Program-made: the position numbers and the translations under genes
Part shown: positions 8,289 through 16,101 of the stretch, in pieces
Layout: each line of letters begins with the position of its first letter
Numbering within the stretch: the first letter of the stretch is position 1
Assembly (NCBI RefSeq): GCF_025989125.1
Contig: NZ_JAPDNR010000001.1
Span: forward strand, 7,552,087 to 7,616,086
Source of the DNA: Chitinophaga nivalis
GTDB lineage: Bacteria > Bacteroidota > Bacteroidia > Chitinophagales > Chitinophagaceae
Reading direction: 5' to 3'
Length of the DNA stretch: 64,000 nt
The notes under the pieces: generated by a model
What the model saw: the letters and a program-made list of their open reading frames with translations, nothing else
Told to the model about the DNA's origin: nothing
Databases searched by the model: none

Positions 8289-9083
8289 TTAGTATCCAAA
8301 GGTATAACTACCCCAGAAGCTGTTCCAATCGGCCACGGCGGCATCTGTATACGGAATCATATGCACGCTGCTGATCATCCACCTGCCCCGGCGCTGTACC
8401 GGAAACGTTACTTCGCCGGCAGCATTGCTGCGGTATTTGGTAACCGATGTTTTCCCCTTGTATACATTCCATGCCAGCACCAATGCATTATTCACAGGCG
8501 CCTGATCAAACAATACTTTAAAAGTGACGGATTCCCCCTCTTTCAACGCATAGGGATTTTTACCGGGAATCAGTTCCATCCGCATACCGGTATGCAGCGC
8601 ATAGGTATCGTCCTGCCCCTCGCCCACCTGTAACAAGGTTTTGGCGCAACGCTGGTAGTACTCTCTACCCGGCTTCCCGGTTTCACCACGTTCTTTACGT
8701 AATGCAGCTATATCATCCAGCCCTTCTTCCAATAGATAAGCATTGAATTTTTCCGCTTCCAGCGAGATGTATTTACCGGTATTGCTGAATGCCAGCAAGT
8801 GATTGCCTGCTGTAGCAAAAGCCGCATGAATATTGGCACTTTTGCTGCCATTCACGTGGGCGGTATAATCTTCTGCCACCCCTACCGCAAAATGTTTCAG
8901 TTGTTGTATGCGGTATTTCGTGCCATCGGATCTTTCTCCTTTGTAGTTTTCTCCTACCATCACCCGCACATTTACCGGTTCGTTGATGCCAAGGATAAAC
9001 TTTACCGGCTGCAGCCAGAATTCATGTCCGAAAGCCAGTGCACTGATGAACAGTATGCCTATAGCCAGCGCTGTTTTTTTCAT
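8289..9083 (-). CDS. DUF4198 domain-containing exported protein
   Basis: The 264-residue protein has a signal peptide (residues 1-19, ending in ALAFG) followed at once by HEFWLQP, the hallmark start of DUF4198 proteins. The fold is expected to be periplasmic and beta-sandwich-like. Some family members are linked to nickel or cobalt uptake, but the function is not firmly known. Its start codon lies one base after the stop of the upstream TonB-dependent receptor, so the two genes are very likely co-translated and may handle the same substrate. A strong terminator follows. Confidence 0.9.
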   Translation of the reverse strand: MKKTALAIGILFISALAFGHEFWLQPVKFILGINEPVNVRVMVGENYKGERSDGTKYRIQQLKHFAVGVAEDYTAHVNGSKSANIHAAFATAGNHLLAFSNTGKYISLEAEKFNAYLLEEGLDDIAALRKERGETGKPGREYYQRCAKTLLQVGEGQDDTYALHTGMRMELIPGKNPYALKEGESVTFKVLFDQAPVNNALVLAWNVYKGKTSVTKYRSNAAGEVTFPVQRRGRWMISSVHMIPYTDAAVADWNSFWGSYTFGY

Positions 9084-9084
9084 A

Positions 9085-11238
9085 TCAGAGAATTAAGAAA
9101 TTAACGCCTATCCGTGCATTCAATGGATTACCCAGAGAAGCCACGGTGTTACGGGATATGCCCCCGTTGAAATAACGGGTATTGGTAATGTTGTTGATAT
9201 TAAACTGAAAACTGAACCGGCGGATATCATAGTTCAACGCCGCATCCAGTACGGTATAAGCCGGCAATACAAAATCCTGCGTCGCCATATTCCCTACCTG
9301 ATCACTCACGTAACGGCCACCGGCGCCAATACCAAATCCTTTCAGCCACTTCTGTGTGAAGTTATACTTCACCCACACATTCGCGATATGATGCGGCGCA
9401 TTCACATAACGATCTCCCTTTTTCCCAATCGTGCTTTTATTGGTAAGCTGATGATCATTATACGCATACCCGGCGATGATGTTCACATTTTTCAGATTTC
9501 CCTGCAAGGTCACTTCTGCGCCCTGACTACGTGTACCCGGCACCGTTACCTGTCTGCGGGGATTATCTGTTGTAGGGTCCGGCGCCAGCAGATTGCGGTA
9601 AGCAATGTGGTACACTGCTACCATGGCAGAAAGCCGCTGCCGGAAGAAATCACCTTTGGCGCCTGCTTCAAACTGCGTAGCCGTTTTAGGAGGGAAAGGC
9701 CCCCCACTGGCAGTGGCACTGGATAAGTGCGGATTAAAGGAACGGGTAAAGCTACCGTATACAGACAGATTCGGCAACGGCAAATACACAATGCCCGCCC
9801 GTGGTACCCAGGCGCCTGTTTCCGCATGATCTCCCTGCACATCGTCTTTATCCGACAAAGGCGTCTGCACCATTTTGTAGTGATCGTACCGCAGTGACAG
9901 CAACACTTTCAGGTTATGCAGCAATCCGATCTGATCCTGCACATACCCACCAATGAGGTTCGTTACCTGTTTGTTGTCGTCGTAGCTGCTGGTAGGTGCA
10001 TCCACCGGCGGCACATCGTTGCGGTAATCCGGATGCCAGATACCGATACGCGTACTGCTATAATTGCGATATAAGTTTTTCGTCCAGCCGAAACGGTTAT
10101 AGTCGAAGCCCGTCAGGATATTGTGTTCCAGCCGGCCGGTATGAAACCGGTAACCAGCATAGGCCGTGGTCTGCCAGTTAAACTGGTCGTTATCCCAGGT
10201 AGAATAGGTACGGTTAATGGAATCATTGACAATAGCGCCCGCCACAAAATGATCTGCGAAATTAAACTGGTTACGCACATACCGTTGTACAACGGTCAGG
10301 GATAAACGATCATTGAAAGTATGGTTCAGGGTAAGTGTAGCGGAAGTATTGGTATTTTTTCCGTAATCATCCGGACTTTGTACCGTCCGCTCTTTCGGAT
10401 AGGCATTAAAGTCGTAGGAACCATCGGGCAGTTTTTTCACAAACGTACCGCGGTCGTAGCTATGCACCGCATTGGTACGGGCATAGTTCAATTCCAGGTT
10501 GACAGCCGTTTTCACGGATGGTTGCCAGGTAAAGGAAGGCGCCAGAAAAATATTTTCGGTATGCTGCTGATCACGGAAGCTGTTGCTGCGGTCATACCCT
10601 GCAATGGCGCGGTACAGCCATTTTTTATTGGCTGATAAAGCGCCGGTAGCATCCGCCGCAAAACGGGCAAAATCCCAGCTGCCATAGGAAGCATGTACAC
10701 TTAGTCCGGTTGTTGCCTGTGGTTTTTTGGTAACAAAATTAATAAGGCCGCCCGGCATCCCTTCGCTGAACAGCACGGAAGCCGGTCCCCGCAACACTTC
10801 TACCCTTTCAATATTATACAACAGCGATGGCTGGTTCCACAGATACAGGTTACCCCGCACCCCGTTGAACATAATAAAACTACCTTCTGCCGGGTTATAG
10901 CCACTGAATCCGCGCATGCTGAATCCACCCATGCCATTATTGGCTTTTACACCGGTCATTAAAGGCACCAGCTCATTGAGGGTGGCTGCCTGCCGGTCTT
11001 TGATCACCGCTTGTCCTACCACCTGCACCGATTGCGGTGTCTCCAGCAGTGATGTGGCAGTTCTCGTAGCAATAGAAGAAACAGGTGTGCGGTATCCATC
11101 CTGCTGACCTGCGATCACTACTTCTCCCAGATCGCGGCGGTGGGCCACGGTATCCCGGGAAGTCTTATCCTGTGCCAGGCCTACAGCCGGTAACAGGTAC
11201 CCTATCCACAACAGGAACAGCTTTTTATTACAATACAT
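9085..11238 (-). CDS. TonB-dependent siderophore-type outer-membrane receptor
   Basis: The start was placed at the ATG at 11238 because a signal peptide follows (MYCNKKLFLLWIGYLLPAVG, then LAQDK); the longer frame to 11346 adds an unlikely prefix. The 717-residue protein has a plug domain (about residues 45-170) with the siderophore-receptor signature: TPQSVQVV, FSMRGF, VEVLRGPASVLFSEGMPGGLIN. A 22-strand barrel follows, ending in ARIGVNFLIL. It lacks the N-terminal CarboxypepD-like domain seen in SusC. Substrates of this class are ferric siderophores or other metal chelates. The DUF4198 partner one base downstream could point to a non-iron metal. No obvious Fur box or cobalamin riboswitch was found upstream. 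Confidence 0.93.
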   Translation of the reverse strand: MYCNKKLFLLWIGYLLPAVGLAQDKTSRDTVAHRRDLGEVVIAGQQDGYRTPVSSIATRTATSLLETPQSVQVVGQAVIKDRQAATLNELVPLMTGVKANNGMGGFSMRGFSGYNPAEGSFIMFNGVRGNLYLWNQPSLLYNIERVEVLRGPASVLFSEGMPGGLINFVTKKPQATTGLSVHASYGSWDFARFAADATGALSANKKWLYRAIAGYDRSNSFRDQQHTENIFLAPSFTWQPSVKTAVNLELNYARTNAVHSYDRGTFVKKLPDGSYDFNAYPKERTVQSPDDYGKNTNTSATLTLNHTFNDRLSLTVVQRYVRNQFNFADHFVAGAIVNDSINRTYSTWDNDQFNWQTTAYAGYRFHTGRLEHNILTGFDYNRFGWTKNLYRNYSSTRIGIWHPDYRNDVPPVDAPTSSYDDNKQVTNLIGGYVQDQIGLLHNLKVLLSLRYDHYKMVQTPLSDKDDVQGDHAETGAWVPRAGIVYLPLPNLSVYGSFTRSFNPHLSSATASGGPFPPKTATQFEAGAKGDFFRQRLSAMVAVYHIAYRNLLAPDPTTDNPRRQVTVPGTRSQGAEVTLQGNLKNVNIIAGYAYNDHQLTNKSTIGKKGDRYVNAPHHIANVWVKYNFTQKWLKGFGIGAGGRYVSDQVGNMATQDFVLPAYTVLDAALNYDIRRFSFQFNINNITNTRYFNGGISRNTVASLGNPLNARIGVNFLIL

Positions 11239-11425
11239 GACAATTAAACAAATACAGTTTGAAAAATAGTACGATCCTTTACAGTTACTGCCTGTAAACG
11301 CTGCTCCGACGGCAACAAGGTAAACGCGTATCTTACCGGAATACAATACGGGATAAACAGCTGGCGGGTATACTGTGGCGCAAACCTACGGCATGAGGTC
11401 ATAAAAACCAAATGCCCGGTACGCG

Positions 11426-12361
11426 TCAGGTGGTTTCGTCTTCCTCTACTGTGACCTGATACCGGCCGGCATGCGGCAAGGGTTGTATCATCGCATCCAT
11501 ACGGGCGCTCCAGGTATAGGTAAAAGCAGCCCCGAAATAAAAGATCAGGGAAGAATAAAACATAAACAGCAGTAACAATACCATAGCAGCAGAAGCGCCG
11601 TAAATACTGTTGATACTGCTATAGGTAAGCATCACTTTCAGGATCAGCTTTCCGATATTAAACAGGATACTGGTAACCAAAGCGCCGGTAAGTCCTGCTT
11701 TCCAGCGTGGACGGCCATCCGGCAGAAAATAAAACACCAGGAAAAACCAGATAGTGACAATCACCACGGAAATCACATAGTTCAACGCACTGTTATAATA
11801 CATGGCCAGGGCCGGCAGCCAGGCATCGATATATTTTCCCAGAAAGGCTTTGGCCGCATCCGCCACCAGGTCGATGATAAATAACACGCCTGCAAAAAAG
11901 ATCACCAGCACGCCTCTTAACCGGGATAATAATATCTGTCCTACCGTGGCTTTGTGTACCGGTTTGATCTTCCATAATTCATTGAGTGAACTCTTGATGA
12001 TTTTGAAAAGCGTAGTCGCTACAAATAACAGGAAAAGAAAACCACCTATGGCGATCAGCCAGTTCTGGGCAATACTCCTGAAAGCCTTGAGGGTACCGGT
12101 TAAGGCCTCCGTGGCTTCTTTACCGAAAACGCCTTCCAGTTGTGCAAATAACCGCTTACCTACATGCTGGATACGGAAAATCAGTCGCAACAATTGTATA
12201 ATGATTACCAGGATAGCCGGTAAGGCAAACGTGGTAAAAAAGGCCGTTGCGCCGGCCATCCGCAGCGGATCATTTGCCTGCAGCTCTTTCCAGGCATCCT
12301 TAAATGCCAGGAAAAAGTGCAGCCAGTAAGGTATCTTTTTTTCCGTAGTAGTATCTCCCAT
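11426..12361 (-). CDS. YihY/BrkB-family inner-membrane protein
   Basis: The start was placed at the ATG at 12361 (MGDTTTEKK), four bases after the tyrS stop; a start at 12382 would overlap tyrS by 17 bases. The 311-residue protein carries the YihY/virulence-factor BrkB domain with about six membrane segments. Family marks are ANDPLRMAGATAFFTTFALP near the N-terminus and YGASAAMVLLLLFMFYSSLIFYFGAAF near the end. The family was once called ribonuclease BN by mistake, and its transport role is unknown. It follows tyrS closely and is probably co-transcribed with it, so it may share the proposed attenuator. Confidence 0.88.
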   Translation of the reverse strand: MGDTTTEKKIPYWLHFFLAFKDAWKELQANDPLRMAGATAFFTTFALPAILVIIIQLLRLIFRIQHVGKRLFAQLEGVFGKEATEALTGTLKAFRSIAQNWLIAIGGFLFLLFVATTLFKIIKSSLNELWKIKPVHKATVGQILLSRLRGVLVIFFAGVLFIIDLVADAAKAFLGKYIDAWLPALAMYYNSALNYVISVVIVTIWFFLVFYFLPDGRPRWKAGLTGALVTSILFNIGKLILKVMLTYSSINSIYGASAAMVLLLLFMFYSSLIFYFGAAFTYTWSARMDAMIQPLPHAGRYQVTVEEDETT

Positions 12362-12365
12362 ACAA

Positions 12366-13571
12366 TTACGCAATAATTTCAAAATAGGATCGCTTGCCCA
12401 GTTTCAGCTTCAATGGCAGATTGTCCGGCGTAAATGTAGTATTTATATCCAGACATTTTTGCCCGTTCACCTGAATACCTCCCGCCAACACCAGTCTGCG
12501 CAGCGACGATTTACTTTCGGCCGGCAGTAACTGTTTGCATAACTCAATGAGTCCAATCGTTGCTACTCCCGGCAAGCTATTCCATGACACAGGTGCGAAC
12601 ACTTTATCTGCCTGGCTTTGTTGCTGAAACTGTTTTTCGAAATACAGCTGTGCGGCAGTAGCGGCGGCTTTGCTGTGGTACTGTTGTACCAGGTTACTAC
12701 CCACTGCTTTTTTAATACGCATCGGATTTTCTCCGGCAGTCAGCTGCTGTAGCAGCTGGTCTTGCTCTTGCCGGCTGAAATCAGTAGTCATACGGATGTA
12801 ATCGGGCAACAACGCATCCGGCACCGACATCATTTTACCAAACATCTCGTCCGGTGTATCTGTAAGTCCGATGATATTGTGCTGCGATTTACTCATCTTG
12901 GCCGTGCCATCTATACCCCGCAGCAGCGGCATACACATCACGATCTGTGCCGGCAGATCACGGGCTTCCTGTAGCTGCCGCCCCATCGTACAGTTAAACA
13001 GCTGATCGGTACCTCCCATTTCAATGTCCGCCTTTATTTGCACGGAGTCAAAACCCTGCAGCAGCGGGTATATCAGCTCGTGCATGGCAATGGGCGTCTG
13101 CTGCTGAAAGCGTTGCTGAAAATCTGTCCGGTGCATGATTTGCGCCAGCGTGGTGCCCGATAACAGGCGTATGACGGCTGCCATGTCCATCTTTTCCAAC
13201 CATTCAGCATTATACCGGATTTCGCAGCGACTTACATCCAGTATTTTCGACAGCTGCCGTACATAGGTTTGCGCGTTGTGTTCTACCTCAGCAGCACTCA
13301 AAGGCGGCCGCGATTTATTACGCCCTGTAGGATCCCCGATGCGGGCGGTGAAGTCGCCGATAACAATCACGATGCGATGTCCCAGGTCCTGAAACTGTTT
13401 CATCTTTTTCAATACTACGGCATGGCCCAGGTGCAGATCCGGCGCCGTAGGATCAAATCCTAATTTCACGATTAGCTGCCGGCCTGCTGTAGCAGCTGTC
13501 TGTAACTTTTTCTCCAGGCCGTTTTCGGGGAAAATAATTTCCACCTGTTCCTGTAATTGTGTTGTTCCCAT
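12366..13571 (-). CDS. tyrS: Tyrosyl-tRNA synthetase, type 2 (TyrZ-like)
   Basis: The 401-residue class I synthetase charges tRNA-Tyr. Visible motifs are the HIGH-type HLGH at residues 47-50 within FDPTAPDLHLGH, and KMSKS at 225-229. An S4 RNA-binding domain lies at the C-terminus (SSLRRLVLAGGIQVNGQK, near residues 345-370). The FDPTAPDLHLGH and GDFTARIGDPTGR versions mark the TyrZ-like branch rather than the E. coli TyrS branch, so a second tyrosyl-tRNA synthetase may exist elsewhere in the genome. The gene is preceded by a Tyr-rich leader frame (13647-13745) and a terminator that ends just before the start codon. This implies control by charged tRNA-Tyr supply. Confidence 0.96.
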   Translation of the reverse strand: MGTTQLQEQVEIIFPENGLEKKLQTAATAGRQLIVKLGFDPTAPDLHLGHAVVLKKMKQFQDLGHRIVIVIGDFTARIGDPTGRNKSRPPLSAAEVEHNAQTYVRQLSKILDVSRCEIRYNAEWLEKMDMAAVIRLLSGTTLAQIMHRTDFQQRFQQQTPIAMHELIYPLLQGFDSVQIKADIEMGGTDQLFNCTMGRQLQEARDLPAQIVMCMPLLRGIDGTAKMSKSQHNIIGLTDTPDEMFGKMMSVPDALLPDYIRMTTDFSRQEQDQLLQQLTAGENPMRIKKAVGSNLVQQYHSKAAATAAQLYFEKQFQQQSQADKVFAPVSWNSLPGVATIGLIELCKQLLPAESKSSLRRLVLAGGIQVNGQKCLDINTTFTPDNLPLKLKLGKRSYFEIIA

Positions 13572-13585
13572 AAAAAAAATTGAAT

Positions 13586-13615
13586 AAAAAAAGCCCGGAT
13601 ACGATGATCCGGGCT
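13586..13615 (-). terminator. Attenuator-type intrinsic terminator upstream of tyrS
   Basis: On the minus strand AGCCCGGAU pairs perfectly with AUCCGGGCU around a six-base loop (CAUCGU), followed by a run of seven U. It lies 15-45 bases before the tyrS start codon and downstream of a small Tyr-rich frame. It is therefore placed to abort tyrS transcription rather than to end an upstream gene. Confidence 0.9.
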
Positions 13616-13646
13616 ATAAATATGGTGTGCGTTATCTCATGCAGAT

Positions 13647-13745
13647 TTAATGATAATGATCACAACAGCCATTCCGGACCAGCCCTATGGTATAATAGGT
13701 GGTATAAAATGGAAAGGGGAGATATGACTGCTGACGTTTGTTCAT
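13647..13745 (-). CDS. Putative Tyr-rich leader peptide of tyrS
   Basis: The frame encodes 32 residues with tyrosine at positions 8, 14, 17, 18 and 31; the core reads FYTTYYTIG. It ends 75 bases before the tyrS start, with the intrinsic terminator in between. The RNA around the paired Tyr codons can fold as ACCACCUAU (13703-13695) with AUAGG and UGGU (13688-13678). The same 3' strand (GGGCUG, 13685-13680) can instead pair with the 5' arm of the terminator (UAGCCC, 13616-13611). This is the arrangement of a ribosome-mediated attenuator: stalling at Tyr codons would free the antiterminator. The start codon choice and expression are inferred. No convincing promoter is seen; TATTTTTC at 13775-13782 is one base off the -7 consensus. 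Confidence 0.72.
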   Translation of the reverse strand: MNKRQQSYLPFPFYTTYYTIGLVRNGCCDHYH

Positions 13746-13794
13746 TACAGGTAGCAAGGTACGAACTTCCTGCCGAAAAATACCCAACCCTTGG

Positions 13795-13802
13795 TATCTT
13801 TG
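13795..13802 (+). promoter_or_regulatory. Bacteroidota-type -7 element for the AraC gene
   Basis: TATCTTTG matches TAnnTTTG exactly and ends 7 bases before the ATG at 13810 and 16 before the ATG at 13819. It supports one of these starts rather than the longer frame that begins at 13738. Confidence 0.5.
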
Positions 13803-13809
13803 TGCCGTG

Positions 13810-14625
13810 ATGAATGCGATGGTATATACACCTAAGAGCGCGCTGAAAGAAGCGGTGGATTATTGCTGGTACCACGAGGCCACGCAACAGCCAGCGTATA
13901 CCTACAGCATTCCGTTTCTGCACCAGGAGCTGATCATTAATTTCGGCGACTATCTGTCGCTGACAGGGCCTTCCCACGCGCCGTTCTCCTATACCCGGCA
14001 TGGCGGCGTATCCGGCATTTTTTCCGGCCCATTGCTCACACATACGCAAGGACATTACAAAGCCATCGGTATTATCTTCAAACCTTTCGGGTTATACCGG
14101 CTGCTGGGATTTCCGGCCATACGCCTGGAACAGGGGCCCTTAACGCTGGAACAGGTATTGGGACCGCAAAGCCGGCAGTGGGTGGCGCAGCTGGAAAACA
14201 TCGCTGATCCGATGGAGAAATTATATGCACTGGAAAACCGGCTACTGGATATGGCGCGCCCACAATCAGTTCCAGACGAAATTATTTTTCTGCCGCAGTA
14301 TATATCGCTGCAGAAAGGACATATACAAACACAGGCACACAGCACAGGCATCTCGCCCAAAAAATATATCCGCTATTATCAACAGGCAGTAGGGTTAACA
14401 CCAAAAAAGTATATGCAGTTGCAGCTGATTAATCAGGCGATTACACAAATCGCCACTACGCCTGATATGCCGCTGACGCACGTTGCCTATGACCTGGGCT
14501 TCTATGATCAGGCGCATTTCATCCGGGTATTCCGTTCCTTCGCCGGCATGACGCCATCCGGCTACCGGCGCGCCGTACAACAAGGAAAAGTACACCTGGA
14601 TTTCCCGAATACGATTTTCTGCTAA
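13810..14625 (+). CDS. AraC-family regulator with DUF6597-like N-terminal domain
   Basis: The start is the ATG at 13810 or the one nine bases later at 13819; a longer frame would run over the divergent tyrS leader. The 271-residue protein has an N-terminal ligand domain containing the YTPKSALKEAVDYCWYHE opening and a FGDYLSL strand, typical of Bacteroidota regulators of this group. The C-terminal AraC DNA-binding domain has helix-turn-helix 1 near SPKKYIRYYQQAVGLTPKKY and helix-turn-helix 2 in LTHVAYDLGFYDQAHFIRVF. The gene is divergent from tyrS and followed 58 bases later by a RibD-like reductase gene it may control. Confidence 0.9.
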   Translation: MNAMVYTPKSALKEAVDYCWYHEATQQPAYTYSIPFLHQELIINFGDYLSLTGPSHAPFSYTRHGGVSGIFSGPLLTHTQGHYKAIGIIFKPFGLYRLLGFPAIRLEQGPLTLEQVLGPQSRQWVAQLENIADPMEKLYALENRLLDMARPQSVPDEIIFLPQYISLQKGHIQTQAHSTGISPKKYIRYYQQAVGLTPKKYMQLQLINQAITQIATTPDMPLTHVAYDLGFYDQAHFIRVFRSFAGMTPSGYRRAVQQGKVHLDFPNTIFC

Positions 14626-14683
14626 CGGGAATTTTGTACAATTTCTGCCGGTTTGGTTGATTCATCTTTGTAAAAAATAACAG

Positions 14684-15214
14684 ATGAGAAAACTGAAAGT
14701 ATACATTGCCATCAGCCTGGACGGATACATTGCTACCGCAAATGGCAGCATCGACTGGCTCACGGGATTTCCCAATCCCGACAATACCGATTATGGCTAT
14801 GCCGATTTTCTGGCTACCACAGACACTACCTTTATGGGCTATACGACGTACCTGGATGTATTAAAGCTCAGCGAAACCTTTCCCTATAGCGACAAAACCA
14901 ACTATGTATTTACGCGGCAGCCCGGCCGGACTGCTACCGCCGACGTACAGTTTATCCACACGGATATCCCTGCTTTTGTACAACAGGTGAAAGCCGCGGC
15001 AGGTAAAGATATCTGGCTGATCGGCGGCGGACAGCTGAACGCGGCCCTGTTACAATATGACCTGATTGATGAAATGATCCTGCACATGATGCCGGTAGTA
15101 CTGGGAACGGGTATCCCCTTGTTCAGCGGAATAGCGCTGGAGAAAACTTTCCGGCTGACACATTCCCGTGCCTACGACAACAGTGTGCTGGAACTGCACT
15201 ATCAAAAAGTGTAG
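14684..15214 (+). CDS. Dihydrofolate reductase family protein (RibD C-terminal-like)
   Basis: The 176-residue protein matches the RibD C-terminal/DHFR-like fold, with KVYIAISLDGYIA at the start, DWLTGFPN near residue 25 and the cofactor-loop segment KDIWLIGGGQLNAALL near 108-123. Members reduce pteridine- or pyrimidine-like substrates with NADPH, but stand-alone bacterial versions are usually uncharacterised. The AraC-type gene lies just upstream on the same strand. A convergent tautomerase gene ends three bases after its stop. Confidence 0.9.
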   Translation: MRKLKVYIAISLDGYIATANGSIDWLTGFPNPDNTDYGYADFLATTDTTFMGYTTYLDVLKLSETFPYSDKTNYVFTRQPGRTATADVQFIHTDIPAFVQQVKAAAGKDIWLIGGGQLNAALLQYDLIDEMILHMMPVVLGTGIPLFSGIALEKTFRLTHSRAYDNSVLELHYQKV

Positions 15215-15216
15215 GT

Positions 15217-15600
15217 TTAGGGTACCATCTGTGCCAGCCCGTTACCAAACGACCAGTTTTCGGCCGCCGTTTCCACCAGCACGATAAATACATCCGATGC
15301 CGGCACAGGTGTGCTGGCAGCAATGCCCGCAGCAATCTGCTGATAGAGTTCTTTCTTCATCGCCACCGTTCTGCCGTCCCGGGCTGTAATCCGGATATAT
15401 ACCTGCTGATGGGAATGCGGCACGTTCATGTACGATGCCGGATACCGGATGCTGCCTGGCGGCAGGGTATGTATCACATGAAAGTAGTCATCTACCGGAA
15501 TCTTAAATACAGCTACCAGGCTGTTATGTACCGCGGAAGAAATGTCTGTTTTGTTTTTTTCGGTGAGATGATCACCGAGATAGATTTGTATAAAAGGCAT
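15217..15600 (-). CDS. Tautomerase family protein
   Basis: The 127-residue protein belongs to the 4-oxalocrotonate tautomerase superfamily. Proline follows the initiator methionine (MPFIQIYLGDHLTEK) and would be the catalytic base after methionine removal. The length fits the two-module Tautomerase_2-like group. It follows a cupin gene on the same strand by 11 bases, so the two probably form a small operon under the divergent LysR regulator. The substrate is unknown. Confidence 0.88.
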   Translation of the reverse strand: MPFIQIYLGDHLTEKNKTDISSAVHNSLVAVFKIPVDDYFHVIHTLPPGSIRYPASYMNVPHSHQQVYIRITARDGRTVAMKKELYQQIAAGIAASTPVPASDVFIVLVETAAENWSFGNGLAQMVP

Positions 15601-15611
15601 ATCAATCGATT

Positions 15612-16010
15612 TTATGGTTGCAGGATGATGACCGGCTGATTTTTTTTCAACAGGTAGAAGACCAGGAAGGTGGCCGGCTGATTGGTCTGTGCATTTTTAA
15701 ATACCAGGATTTGTTTTCCCGCCGCTTCACGGAAAGGGTCGCCGGCGTGTAGCCGTACCAGTGAGTCCCCGGCCGGTTGATACCAGATTTCCCCCGCTGT
15801 TACATACCCATACACTTCTCCCGGATGATAATGTGCCGGTGCGGCGGCTCCCGGGGCCAGCGTGATTGCTTCCATCTTCACTTCTTCCACGGTTTGCGGG
15901 GCCAGGATTTGCGTCAGCAATGTTTTACGCCCTACTCCGGCAACAGGTTTTGTTTGCGCCTGTAAACGGCCCCAAAACAGCAACAGGCAGCATATCCCTA
16001 TTATTTTCAT
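15612..16010 (-). CDS. Exported cupin-domain protein
   Basis: The start was set at the ATG at 16010 because a signal peptide follows (MKIIGICCLLLFWGRLQAQ). The 132-residue protein is a single small cupin: the metal-binding motif 1 is seen as HYHPGEVYGYVTAGE and motif 2 as the stretch around GDPFREAAGKQILVFKNA. The histidines and glutamate of motif 1 are present. Such periplasmic cupins often sit beside LysR genes in Bacteroidota. It is divergent from a LysR gene and followed by a tautomerase gene. Confidence 0.88.
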   Translation of the reverse strand: MKIIGICCLLLFWGRLQAQTKPVAGVGRKTLLTQILAPQTVEEVKMEAITLAPGAAAPAHYHPGEVYGYVTAGEIWYQPAGDSLVRLHAGDPFREAAGKQILVFKNAQTNQPATFLVFYLLKKNQPVIILQP

Positions 16011-16063
16011 AAAAGACCCGTTATTTACCTGCAAACCTAGGACTAATTCATACTTTTACAATA

Positions 16064-16077
16064 TTGAAACATCTCAA
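16064..16077. promoter_or_regulatory. Candidate LysR-type binding site
   Basis: TTGA-N6-TCAA is a dyad containing T-N11-A, the generic LysR box, in the 91-base spacer between the divergent cupin and LysR genes. A wider inverted pair CATACTTT (16049-16056) and AAAGTATG (16097-16104) flanks it; the second copy includes the LysR start codon. Confidence 0.45.
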
Positions 16078-16101
16078 CAAACACTTTAATAAAACTAAAG
16101 T

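Noticed and set aside
11239..11425. Cobalamin riboswitch or Fur box upstream of the TonB receptor
   Set aside because: No B12-box core (GCCACUG) and no 19-base Fur dyad was found in the spacer.
13572..13809. T-box riboswitch ahead of tyrS
   Set aside because: No T-box sequence (AGGGUGGNACCGCG-like) or stem I motif was seen, and such RNAs are not expected in this phylum; a Tyr-codon leader explains the region better.
13660..14055. A 131-codon minus-strand frame covering the tyrS leader
   Set aside because: It is mostly antisense to the AraC gene and lacks family similarity; the shorter frame 13647-13745 in another phase has the Tyr pattern expected of a leader.
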